A stretch of 30,084 bases of DNA from a virus. The position numbers and the translations under genes were made by a program. Shown here one piece after another: positions 1 to 6,554 of the stretch; within the stretch, counting starts at the first letter, position 1; the number at the start of each line of letters is the position of its first letter. The notes below the pieces were generated by a model. That model saw only the letters and a program-made list of their open reading frames with translations, did not search any database and had not been told where the DNA came from. Location: the IMG/VR virus record IMGVR_UViG_3300047328_000009, positions 1-30,084 of that record, one strand, 5' to 3'.

Positions 1-1
1 C

Positions 2-367
2 ATGACGAACAAGATCCTCAAGACCGAAAACGAAACCTGGGGCTTTTACGGCACCATGAGCACCGCCGGCGAGGACGCCGACCAGGCCTGGGAGATCGCC
101 ATGCAGCTGATCGCCCACGAAACCGGCTGCAGCAACGAAGCGGTCCGCCGCTTCCTCGACAGCCGCGACGGCCGCCATTTCGCCGACCAGGTCAGCAGCC
201 GCCGAGGGCACCTAGCCGACCGGATCGGCGCCACGATCGTCGACTACCGCGCCTGGAAGATCTCGCCGAAGATGCAGCGCGAGTGCGGGATCCCGGCCGG
301 GATGCCCTACCTCGACGGCTGGTGCGGCCATTACGAGATCGAACTCGACGAAGAAGCAAACGCCTGA
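2..367 (+). CDS. hypothetical phage protein (121 aa)
   Basis: The reading frame opens with ATG two bases into the window, so its ribosome binding site and promoter are not visible. An upstream start cannot be excluded. The product is 121 aa, acidic at both ends, soluble, with no membrane segment or signal. It has a WGFYGTM stretch near residue 13 and a C-terminal part with two cysteines and a WCGHYE motif. I do not recognise the family. It heads a + strand run of eight closely spaced small genes, which is typical of phage early or accessory operons. The next gene follows after 14 bases, with an AAAGGA ribosome site in the gap. It is real on codon use and operon position; the function is unknown. 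Confidence 0.75.
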   Translation: MTNKILKTENETWGFYGTMSTAGEDADQAWEIAMQLIAHETGCSNEAVRRFLDSRDGRHFADQVSSRRGHLADRIGATIVDYRAWKISPKMQRECGIPAGMPYLDGWCGHYEIELDEEANA

Positions 368-381
368 AAGGACCCGCGACC

Positions 382-624
382 ATGACGAATGACCAGATGA
401 AGCCCGAGCGGTACCTCAAGTGGCACAACTACCGCCGCCGGCTCGCCAGGATCCAGGCGACTCTCGCCGCCGGCGGGGTCGTCCAGGTCGTCGGATACGG
501 CAAGGTCCTCGAGGCCGACCGCCGGCACGCCGCGATGTTCAAGGCGACGCGGACCGGCGTCTACCTGCAGCGCGGCAAGGCCTGGGACTGCCTGAATTTC
601 AGCCTCATCCGCCACACCAGGTAG
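382..624 (+). CDS. small basic hypothetical protein (80 aa)
   Basis: I chose the ATG at 382 because GAAAGGA lies about 9 bases upstream, just after the stop of the preceding gene. A longer in-frame opening at 283 would overlap that gene by 85 bases. The 80-aa product is rich in Arg and Lys (RRRLARI near residue 18) and has a short hydrophobic strand GGVVQVVGYG, followed by a C-terminal half containing a single cysteine. No known domain is evident. The small size, basic charge and place among early genes would suit a nucleic-acid-binding or host-takeover protein, but that is only inference. Confidence 0.7.
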   Translation: MTNDQMKPERYLKWHNYRRRLARIQATLAAGGVVQVVGYGKVLEADRRHAAMFKATRTGVYLQRGKAWDCLNFSLIRHTR

Positions 625-646
625 CCGAGCAATAAGGTTGCTATCT

Positions 647-692
647 GCGCAAACTTGCGCGGTTTCGATAGCCTTTTCGCGCAAATTCGCGC
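647..692. promoter_or_regulatory. two inverted-repeat boxes, putative operator pair
   Basis: The 97-base gap between two small + strand genes holds a perfect dyad GCGCAAACTTGCGC at 647-660 and a near-copy GCGCAAATTCGCGC at 679-692. Their centres are 32 bp apart, about three helical turns, so two dimers would bind the same DNA face. The gap also carries a good ribosome site (GGAG) just before the ATG at 722. No convincing -10 box was found. The arrangement suggests a regulated internal promoter for the genes from 722 onward. Confidence 0.45.
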
Positions 693-721
693 ATAAAGGA
701 TCAACGAAACGGAGAACAACG

Positions 722-961
722 ATGCCCTTCAAGATCCTCGACAGCCAGAACGACCGCCAGGTGGCCGCCACCGCCCGCAGCACCGCCGAAGCAAACCGCA
801 AGGTCGGCGAACTTAACCGCGCCTGCGGCTCGACCAGCCGGTACGGATGGGTTTTCGACCGCTTCGCCGAGGCGCCGCGCGACACCCTGCGCAACGCCGA
901 GCGCCTGACCGCCTTCAACAGCCGCGGCCGCCAGGTCACGGTCACCATCCCCCAGGACTAA
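722..961 (+). CDS. small hypothetical protein (79 aa)
   Basis: The start is set at ATG 722, preceded by ACGGAGAACAAC. The same frame is open back to 638, but that extension would translate the twin dyads and lacks a ribosome site. The 79-aa product starts MPFKILDSQN and is rich in Arg and Ala with no cysteine. A helix-rich middle (STAEANRKVGEL) is followed by a segment ending in a beta-like RQVTVTIPQD. No family recognised. It is the first gene after the operator-like gap, so it may begin a separately controlled transcript. Confidence 0.7.
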   Translation: MPFKILDSQNDRQVAATARSTAEANRKVGELNRACGSTSRYGWVFDRFAEAPRDTLRNAERLTAFNSRGRQVTVTIPQD

Positions 962-972
962 GGAACACCGCC

Positions 973-1200
973 ATGACCGCCACCAGCCACGCCAAGATGC
1001 AAGCCGAACTCAGGATCCTCAAGGTCCTCGAGCCGATCGCAAAGCAGCACTTCCACAACATCGAGACGCTCGAAACCCGCAACAGCGACAGCCTCGACTT
1101 TCACGATGTCGCAATCTGGGCCATCCGCGCCGCACTCCGCGAGGCTTACCTCGCCGGTGCCGCCGACGCCGCCCGCCGCTTCACCTGCCAAACCCGATAG
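973..1200 (+). CDS. DUF6900-like protein (75 aa)
   Basis: The 75-aa product contains TLETRNSDSLDFHDVAIWA followed by a helix EAYLAGAADAAR. To me this matches the short DUF6900 family seen on phages, plasmids and integrative elements; its function is unknown. An AAGGAA ribosome site overlaps the stop of the previous gene and the ATG lies 11 bases after that stop. The conserved Asp, Ser, His and Trp cluster is intact, so the gene looks complete. The family assignment is from memory of the motif and was not searched. Confidence 0.75.
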   Translation: MTATSHAKMQAELRILKVLEPIAKQHFHNIETLETRNSDSLDFHDVAIWAIRAALREAYLAGAADAARRFTCQTR

Positions 1201-1211
1201 GAGAGACGACC

Positions 1212-1427
1212 ATGAGACTGATCAGAATTACGCAAGAGGCCCACAACGCCATCCGCGCCAGCGCGCTCGGCGAATTCCAGGGAGGCACCCGGCTGCCAAA
1301 CGGGCTCTACCAGGTGCGCATCGAGGCCGACACGCTCGAGCGGGTCGAAGGCCTGCGCGGCGAAGGCGAAACGGTCAGCGACGTGATCGTCCGCATCTGC
1401 ACCATGGCCGGCCGCAAGCCCAGCTGA
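1212..1427 (+). CDS. small hypothetical protein (71 aa)
   Basis: ATG at 1212 is preceded by TAGGAGAGACG, a strong ribosome site overlapping the upstream stop. The 71-aa product has an amphipathic start (MRLIRITQEAHNAI), a beta-rich centre (GLYQVRIEADTLERV) and a C-terminal helix SDVIVRICTMAG. The layout loosely recalls short ribbon-helix-helix or antitoxin-like proteins, but no signature is convincing. Co-directional and tightly packed with its neighbours, so it is probably co-transcribed with them. Confidence 0.7.
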   Translation: MRLIRITQEAHNAIRASALGEFQGGTRLPNGLYQVRIEADTLERVEGLRGEGETVSDVIVRICTMAGRKPS

Positions 1428-1441
1428 AAGGAACCAGGACA

Positions 1442-1654
1442 ATGACCACGCTAAAGGTCTCAGGATTTGCGCCGGCGGTCCTTCGAATCCCCAGCTACCT
1501 TCTGAATGACGACGAAATCAGAAGCCTGATGTCCAGGCTGCTCGAGATCGACATGGAAACCGGTGGCGCCGACCACCGATCCGTCGACGCGATGGAGGAC
1601 CTCGAGACGGAACTGATCAAGCGCAACGGCACCATCACCCTCAAGAAGGAATAG
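1442..1654 (+). CDS. small acidic hypothetical protein (70 aa)
   Basis: ATG at 1442 follows GAAAGGAACCAGGA, a clear ribosome site. The frame is open back to 1106, but that longer form would overlap the previous two genes and is not supported. The 70-aa product is acidic in the middle (LNDDEIRSLMSRLLEIDMETG) and ends basic (TLKKE). It is predicted mostly helical, with no membrane segment. No family recognised. Only four bases separate it from the next gene. Confidence 0.65.
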   Translation: MTTLKVSGFAPAVLRIPSYLLNDDEIRSLMSRLLEIDMETGGADHRSVDAMEDLETELIKRNGTITLKKE

Positions 1655-1658
1655 GACC

Positions 1659-1856
1659 ATGACCGGAACCGACATGACAAACTGGCGCCAGCGCTTCACC
1701 TGGTCCCGCGCCGAGGCGTCCAGGCAGCTGGGCTGCTCGAGAAACTCGATCATCGCCTGGGAAAACGGCACCGCCAAGATCCCGAGGTACATCGCGCTCG
1801 CCTGCTCGGCGCTGGCACTCAACGCGCCGCCCTATGGCCAGGAGACAGCAGCATGA
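1659..1856 (+). CDS. small helix-turn-helix DNA-binding protein (65 aa)
   Basis: The 65-aa product has an XRE/Cro-type helix-turn-helix around residues 14-45: FTWSRAEASRQLGCS, then the recognition helix RNSIIAWENGTAKIP, where the WENG turn is typical of lambda-repressor-like folds. It has no extra effector or oligomerisation domain, so it would act as a small Cro-like regulator or an adaptor. The ribosome site is the AAGGA at the end of the previous gene. It overlaps the next gene by four bases (ATGA), implying coupled translation. It is a candidate binder of the twin dyads at 647-692, but this is untested. Confidence 0.7.
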   Translation: MTGTDMTNWRQRFTWSRAEASRQLGCSRNSIIAWENGTAKIPRYIALACSALALNAPPYGQETAA

Positions 1857-2539
1857 GCCGCTTCGCAGTCGCCCGGCCGGTGCCGGCACGCAAGAGGATC
1901 CGCGCATTCAACGGGGAGGGCGCACTCACCGCCCTCCGGGATGCCGGGTTCGGGCCAGGCCTCGAGGTCTTCGGTTTCAACAAAGGCCAGTTCAGCTTCA
2001 TCGACCTGATCGAGGCCTGCCTCGAGTTTACAGGACCCGCCGAGGCGGTGATCGCCACCTGGACGGCAGCCGATGCGGACCTGCGACGGGCCGCCGAGTT
2101 CCTGAAAAGGGGTCGAATTACCAAGGCAACATGGATCGTCGACTATAGCTTTGAGACGCGACAGCCGACCTTCTGCGCCTTGCTCCGCGAGCTCTTCGGC
2201 GACGATGCAATCCGGACCCTGGCCAGCCATGCCAAGTTCGTCACCCTCGGCAACGCCAGCTGGAACCTGGTGCTGCAGTCGAGCATGAACCTCAACCAGA
2301 ACCGCCGAATTGAAAACTTCTGGATCGCCGACGATCGGCAGCTTTTCGAGGATTACTCCGCACTGGTCGCCGACGTCTTCGCCCTGCAGGCCGACACCGC
2401 CAGCTTCGGACATCCGCCGAAAACCCGCCGCGCCGAACTCGCCAGGATGGGCAAAACCACCACCGCCGATCCCTTCGCCGACATCGGGTCGGTGGCGGAC
2501 ATGCTGCCCAGCCTCACCCCTGTCGACAAGATCCGCTGA
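1853..2539 (+). CDS. PLD-like protein with one HKD-type motif (228 aa)
   Basis: The 228-aa product resembles half of a phospholipase-D-superfamily nuclease. H126 and K128 in SHAKFVTLG form an HxK pair, followed by QSSMNLNQNRRIENFW, which looks like the (G/S)S..N and N.E parts of PLD active sites. The Asp usually found six residues after the first His is not obvious. One motif per chain would require a dimer, as in Nuc-type endonucleases. The N-terminal part (GALTALRDAGFGPGLEVFGFNKGQFSF) has no clear match. It overlaps the preceding gene by ATGA and ends exactly where the opposing methylase gene ends (TGATCA, no spacer). Nuclease activity is an inference. Confidence 0.65.
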   Translation: MSRFAVARPVPARKRIRAFNGEGALTALRDAGFGPGLEVFGFNKGQFSFIDLIEACLEFTGPAEAVIATWTAADADLRRAAEFLKRGRITKATWIVDYSFETRQPTFCALLRELFGDDAIRTLASHAKFVTLGNASWNLVLQSSMNLNQNRRIENFWIADDRQLFEDYSALVADVFALQADTASFGHPPKTRRAELARMGKTTTADPFADIGSVADMLPSLTPVDKIR

Positions 2540-3991
2540 TCAGGCGGCCTTGCCCTTCTTGCGGGCCGCCAGTTCCGCCCGCTTCGCTTCGAGCCAGACC
2601 TCATAGCCGTCGAAGCCGTCCTTGCGGAAATCATACCGGGCATCCGCGACGTCCTCGAAGGACTGACCACTGCCCTCCAGGTTCGCCGAACGTCCGGTGA
2701 ACGCCTGCCAGCGGCGGACGATCACATCGACGAATTTAGGATCGAGCTCCACCAGCCGCGCCTGCCGGCCCAGGGTCTCGCATGCGATCAGGGTCGAGCC
2801 CGAGCCGCCAAACGGGTCCAGGACCACCGCGCCGATCTGCGTCGAATTCTCGAGCATCCGCTGGATGAGCTCGACCGGCTTCATCGTCGGATGGTCAACC
2901 GACCGCTTCGGCTTTTCGACCCGGATCACGCTGGGCACCACGCCCTCGATCTCCATGCCCTTCCCGGTGATGACGAAGGACTCGGCGCCGATGCGCACCA
3001 CGATTGCCCCGTCATCGTTGACGACGATCGCCGGCGAACCGAGGTCCTGAACCGTGGTCTTCTTGCGGCCGCCGAACCAAGCGTGCGAGGCGCCAGGCTT
3101 CCACCCGTAAAGGATCGGCTCATGCTGCCACTGATAGTCCGAGCGGCCGAGCACCAGGCTCTCCTTCACCCAGACCAGGCAGCCCGACAGCTTGAAGCCG
3201 GCCTCGGCATAGGCAGCCCGAAAATTCAGGCCTTCGGTGTCGGCATGCGCGACGTAGCAGGCACCACCAGGCTGCAGGAACGCGAACACGGAACCGAAGG
3301 CGTCCCGCAGGAAGGACCGGAACTGGCCATCGCCCATGTGGTCGTTCTGGATCTTGCCCGCCAGCTTCGACTCGTAGTTGACGTTGTAGGGCGGATCGGT
3401 CCAGCAGGCGTCCGCCAGGCGGCCGGCCATCACCCGCTCGAGGTCGCCGACCGCGGTGGCGTCCCCGCAGGTCACGCGATGCGAGCCGAGGATCCACACG
3501 TCGCCAGGCTTTGACACCGGATTAGCCCAGGCCGGCGGTGCCTCGTCGGGATCCGTAAGGCCTCCACCGGAGCCGGCCATGCGCGCAAGCTCGTCGACGG
3601 AAAACCCGGTCAGCCCGACAGCGAAACCAGACGCGGCAAGGTCGTTAAGCTCGACCGCCAGCTTCGCCAGATCCCAGCCGGCATTGAGCGCCAGCTTGTT
3701 GTCGGCGATGACGTAGGCCCGCTTCTGATCCTCGGTCCAGCCGCGGCAGACCATGACAGGCGCCTCGGCGATGCCAAGTTTCTGAGCGGCCATGACGCGG
3801 CCGTGGCCGGCGATAATGGTCCCGGCTTCATCGACCAGGACCGGGTTGGTCCAGCCCCACTCGCGCATCGACGCCGCGATCTGCTCGACCTGCTCCGCAG
3901 AGTGGGTGCGGGAGTTTCGAGCGTAGAACACCAGGTCGGTCAGCGCCCGCATTTCGACCTGGGCGGCCGGCCATTCACTCGGCAGTTTCAT
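2540..3991 (-). CDS. ParB-like domain fused to a beta-class DNA methyltransferase (483 aa)
   Basis: This is predicted to transfer methyl groups from SAM to adenine-N6 or cytosine-N4 in DNA. Residues 15-75 look like a ParB/Srx-type domain (ARNSRTHSAEQVEQIAASM, then AGHGRVMAAQKLG). The catalytic motif DPPY is at 199-202 and the SAM-binding FGGSGST at 394-400. Motif IV before motif I is the beta-class order seen in CcrM-like enzymes. About 480 aa is normal for this phage and plasmid fusion family. No restriction enzyme partner is adjacent; the next gene upstream is an HNH nuclease. It overlaps that gene by 17 bases and is the last gene of the - strand operon. Likely roles are protecting phage DNA from host restriction or controlling phage genes. 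Confidence 0.9.
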   Translation of the reverse strand: MKLPSEWPAAQVEMRALTDLVFYARNSRTHSAEQVEQIAASMREWGWTNPVLVDEAGTIIAGHGRVMAAQKLGIAEAPVMVCRGWTEDQKRAYVIADNKLALNAGWDLAKLAVELNDLAASGFAVGLTGFSVDELARMAGSGGGLTDPDEAPPAWANPVSKPGDVWILGSHRVTCGDATAVGDLERVMAGRLADACWTDPPYNVNYESKLAGKIQNDHMGDGQFRSFLRDAFGSVFAFLQPGGACYVAHADTEGLNFRAAYAEAGFKLSGCLVWVKESLVLGRSDYQWQHEPILYGWKPGASHAWFGGRKKTTVQDLGSPAIVVNDDGAIVVRIGAESFVITGKGMEIEGVVPSVIRVEKPKRSVDHPTMKPVELIQRMLENSTQIGAVVLDPFGGSGSTLIACETLGRQARLVELDPKFVDVIVRRWQAFTGRSANLEGSGQSFEDVADARYDFRKDGFDGYEVWLEAKRAELAARKKGKAA

Positions 3992-4907
3992 CGATCACCC
4001 TTGTAGGTTGAACCCCCACCCCTAATTTCGGCTTATTGCGTGCGAGTGCCCCACCCCCGGTGGGCGAGGGCTTGCCTTCCAGAGATCTCGACCCCCCCCC
4101 TGGGAGGCTCGGACCATCGAAGGCATCGAACCATCGAGCGATGGCCTGCGCCTGCATTTTCGCCGTTGCCTTGCGACCAGGATCGCCAGCCATCTGCTCG
4201 AGGCAGCGCTCCCTTCCAGGGTTGACGATGACCTCAGTCGTCCAGCCCAGGGCATCGGCCCAGGCCTTGCGCTCTGCCTTGGTGGGCGCCATCACCACCA
4301 GCCATGCGGTGCCCCAGCGCTTCGAGGCAAGGCCGCGGATCATCTTGTCCCGATAGGCGAAGGCCCGACGATTGACGCCCTCGTCGAAGTCCCAGCTTGT
4401 GCCGCCGACCTTGTGCCTGATGAGGTCGAAGTCGATGAGGATATCCCCCTTGCGCGCATGCTCCCGCACATAGGTCGTCTTGCCAGCTGCAGGCGGACCA
4501 CACACCAGCATCACCGGGATCCCGCTGGGCTGCAGGCCATCCGGAATAGACCACCCGATCCGCCGATTAGGCCTGCCCCCATTGGCTGGGTGCCGAGGGT
4601 CGGTAGGGAAGCCGTCATCGCCGACAGCGATCGAGTAGCCGAGGGCTTCCTCGTCTTGCTTCGACTTGTCGTGGTGGAAATCGCAGAGGCTTTGCAGGTT
4701 CGCCGGATCGAAGAACAGCGCCCGATCGCCCCGATGCGGAGTGACGTGGTCGCAGACGGTCGCCGGAATGCTGGGGTTTCCATCCTCGGCACACATCCGA
4801 CAGAAGGGCTCGGCCTGGAATTGGTCCCTTCGAAGGATCTGCCAGGCGCGCAGCCCGTACCACCGGCGGTACTCCAGCGCCTGTTCGCTTCGACTATCGC
4901 TTCGCAT
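3975..4907 (-). CDS. HNH endonuclease fused to a P-loop kinase-like domain (310 aa)
   Basis: I start at ATG 4907; the open frame continues to 5111, but that part would translate a tRNA-like element. Residues 10-90 form an HNH nuclease: C36 and C39 (FCRMC), D53-H54 (CDHVTPH), N70 and C75-H78-H79 (CDFHHDKS). Residues 130-250 form a P-loop domain with GPPAAGKTTYV at 137-147 and DFDLIRHKVGG, resembling polynucleotide-kinase-like AAA_33 proteins. The two halves suggest cleavage plus end processing of DNA or RNA; this is inference. The C-terminal tail is low-complexity and carries a run of nine G on the coding strand (4092-4100) that could slip. Context: - strand operon, overlapping the methylase by 17 bases. 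Confidence 0.8.
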   Translation of the reverse strand: MRSDSRSEQALEYRRWYGLRAWQILRRDQFQAEPFCRMCAEDGNPSIPATVCDHVTPHRGDRALFFDPANLQSLCDFHHDKSKQDEEALGYSIAVGDDGFPTDPRHPANGGRPNRRIGWSIPDGLQPSGIPVMLVCGPPAAGKTTYVREHARKGDILIDFDLIRHKVGGTSWDFDEGVNRRAFAYRDKMIRGLASKRWGTAWLVVMAPTKAERKAWADALGWTTEVIVNPGRERCLEQMAGDPGRKATAKMQAQAIARWFDAFDGPSLPGGGSRSLEGKPSPTGGGALARNKPKLGVGVQPTRVIDETAE

Positions 4908-4952
4908 GGTCCTCGGTGGGGTTCGGTCGGGCGATTGCAATTGCAGCGAGGG

Positions 4953-5053
4953 TGCATTCCGCCGGGAGTCGAACCCGTCATGACCCTGCCTTGCGACAGT
5001 GCGTTGACCGTCTGCGCGTATCGGTCCTTCTCGCCGCCGCCCGACCGAAATGC
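4953..5053 (-). ncRNA. tRNA-like RNA element lacking an anticodon loop
   Basis: In the gap between two - strand genes, the - strand reads CGGGTTCGACTCCCG (4977-4963), a near-ideal tRNA T-arm. Sequences GCATTTCG (5053-5046) and CGGAATGC (4961-4954) can pair over 8 bp with one G-U, like an acceptor stem, followed by ACCC. A D-arm-like segment (GCGCAGACGGTCAACGC) and a CTGTC-GCAA-GGCAG hairpin at 4999-4986 lie between. That hairpin has a tetraloop, so there is no anticodon loop. A second hairpin (GGTC/GACC) sits after the 5' strand. Total length is about 100 nt. It is not a decodable tRNA; it could be a tRNA mimic, a processing signal or a decayed tRNA. Confidence 0.4.
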
Positions 5054-5073
5054 AAAACCCGCGGCGAAGCGGG
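5054..5073 (-). terminator. weak Rho-independent terminator
   Basis: On the - strand CCCGC TTCGCC GCGGG forms a five-base-pair GC stem followed by TTTT. It lies 38 bases after the stop of the 238-aa gene and directly before the tRNA-like element. The stem is short, so partial termination is likely. It may separate the replication genes from the downstream HNH and methylase genes. Confidence 0.45.
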
Positions 5074-5110
5074 CTGTCCTTAGTGGCAATTCTGGGGATA
5101 GCGCGAATCA

Positions 5111-5827
5111 TTAAAACTCGGGGTCCCGTTTGTCAATGGCCCGGGCTTGAGCCTCACTGATCGGCCCCAGGGAAGCGGACCTCGTCGGGTTGCGACGCTG
5201 GCCATGGTAGTGCCAGTCCAGGGACTGCAGCGCATCGACAAGGGCGGTGTTTGCCGCCAACTTCGCACCCTTCGCCTGGGTCCGGCGATAGGTCCTGCGG
5301 CCGTAGGACAGAGCCGACTCCTCGAGGATCAGCATGCAGATCAGCACCCGCGAATGGATCGGCCCGACGGCTTGCACCGCTCGCTTCCACCGGAACAGCG
5401 CGTCCAGCTGCCGATCGTTCATGGGCTTGTGGGTGCCGCCATCGACGATCTCCCGGGTCGGATCCACAACGCCGTTCGCCTCGAGGCCGGAAAAGTAGTG
5501 GTCCTCGCAGAAGGCCCAGCCGGCGACGTACTGGTCGCCCGACAGCATGCCGCGATTGTTCATCCGCTCGAGAGGGTGACCGTCGAGCAACCGCTTTGTG
5601 AGGCGGCCGGCACTGGTGACGAAATCCTCGACGTCATCGCCCGCCATGGCCAGGCGTTGAGGGGTCGGACCATCGCCAGTGTCGACGGGCCCGCGGACCG
5701 GCTCCGAGGGAGCGTCCGGCATGGGCACGCGACCCTTCGGCTCGAACCGTTGCTGGAACAGCACGCCCTGCATCAGGTCGTTGAGCATCGCATAGTAGGC
5801 GCGGTGCCGATCCTCGAATTCGCTCAA
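5111..5827 (-). CDS. DUF6456-like conserved phage protein (238 aa)
   Basis: The start is TTG at 5827, supported by a textbook AAGGAGG seven bases upstream. The first internal ATG is at 5788. The start overlaps the stop of the 48-aa gene, so translation is probably coupled. The 238-aa product has a C-terminal part (GDQYVAGWAFCEDHYFSGL, then YGRRTYRRTQAKGAKLAANT) that recalls DUF6456, a helical domain in alphaproteobacterial phage and GTA-related proteins. Its fold is probably DNA-binding, but the similarity is from memory and weak. It lies directly after the replication genes, a position often taken by regulators or antiterminators. Alternative: an unrelated replication accessory protein. Confidence 0.6.
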   Translation of the reverse strand: MSEFEDRHRAYYAMLNDLMQGVLFQQRFEPKGRVPMPDAPSEPVRGPVDTGDGPTPQRLAMAGDDVEDFVTSAGRLTKRLLDGHPLERMNNRGMLSGDQYVAGWAFCEDHYFSGLEANGVVDPTREIVDGGTHKPMNDRQLDALFRWKRAVQAVGPIHSRVLICMLILEESALSYGRRTYRRTQAKGAKLAANTALVDALQSLDWHYHGQRRNPTRSASLGPISEAQARAIDKRDPEF

Positions 5828-5970
5828 GTGCGGACCTCCTTTGCGACCTGGCGCAGCTGCGCAGCGATCTCTGACTTTTCCTCGTGGAACGCATCGGGAT
5901 CCCGGCGCAGCGGAATGAGCCGATCGACCCGGCGCGCCAGTTCCTCAAGGCGGTCAGCGATCCTCACCAT
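5824..5970 (-). CDS. 48-aa coiled-coil protein
   Basis: This ORF fills the gap between two real genes. The product begins MVRIADRLEELARRVDRLIP and continues with charged helix (EEKSEIAAQLRQVAKEVRT). It is a short amphipathic, probably coiled-coil peptide. It overlaps the upstream gene by seven bases and ends in the TTGA that starts the downstream gene. Its last codons contain the AAGGAGG used by that gene. Without it there would be an unexplained gap in an otherwise fully overlapped operon. Function unknown. Confidence 0.6.
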   Translation of the reverse strand: MVRIADRLEELARRVDRLIPLRRDPDAFHEEKSEIAAQLRQVAKEVRT

Positions 5971-6554
5971 ACGGACTTCGCCTTTGCTGCGATTTCCTCG
6001 CGCAGCCCGCCGAGCATCTGCTGCACCTGCTCGCGCCGCTTCTCGAGCGACGGGCGATTGCGCTCAAACTCTGCCTCCTTCGCACGCTCTTCATCCCGGC
6101 GCTCCTTCTCGCGCATGTGCCAGACAGCGTTGGCGCGGATCAAAGCGCGGCGCTTCACCTCTGCCTCGAGCGCTTCCTTCACGTCGGCGATCTTGGGTGT
6201 GAACTTGAGGCGGCTGGGTAGGCCGGAGACAGGATCGACGATCCTCGAGCCGATCGACCGAGGATAGGCGGCGAAGAGGTCGAACAGCGCCAGGGCGTAT
6301 CCCTTTGCGTCATGCGCCTTGAAGTCCGGGTAGCACCGCAGCAACGCGGCCACGAAGTCGGTGGCGTCGGATCGATCGCAGCGCGCAGGCTCGACGTCGA
6401 TCCTCTCGATTACCCGCTTGCAGACCTCGGCCGGCAGCAGCTGGGTGCGCGGACCGATTGGTGCCTCGTTTTCGAGGATCTGGGCTGCGCGCTTAAACCC
6501 CTCGACGGAGATCGTCGATAGCGCCCTGGATGCCGTTTGCGGACTTCCGGTCAT
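5964..6554 (-). CDS. replication-module partner protein (196 aa), function unknown
   Basis: ATG at 6554 has a strong GGAGGG eight bases upstream, inside the end of the replication-protein gene, and the two genes overlap by 62 bases. The 196-aa product has a globular N-terminal half (ALLRCYPDFKAHDAKGYALALFDLFAAYP), a conserved-looking IVDPVSGLPSRLKFTPKIADV, and a long charged C-terminal helix (MREKERRDEERAKEAEFERN) that is probably coiled coil. Its place after an O-type protein is where phages often encode a helicase loader. There is no P-loop, so it is not a DnaC-type ATPase. A replisome accessory role is inferred from context only. Confidence 0.7.
   Translation of the reverse strand: MTGSPQTASRALSTISVEGFKRAAQILENEAPIGPRTQLLPAEVCKRVIERIDVEPARCDRSDATDFVAALLRCYPDFKAHDAKGYALALFDLFAAYPRSIGSRIVDPVSGLPSRLKFTPKIADVKEALEAEVKRRALIRANAVWHMREKERRDEERAKEAEFERNRPSLEKRREQVQQMLGGLREEIAAKAKSVW

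Noticed and set aside
331-948. 205-aa open frame on the - strand
   Set aside because: It covers two + strand genes and the operator gap, and has no ribosome site or recognisable domain.
4953-5053. A canonical tRNA gene
   Set aside because: T-arm and closing stem are good, but there is no seven-base anticodon loop and an extra hairpin follows the 5' strand, so it is reported as tRNA-like only.
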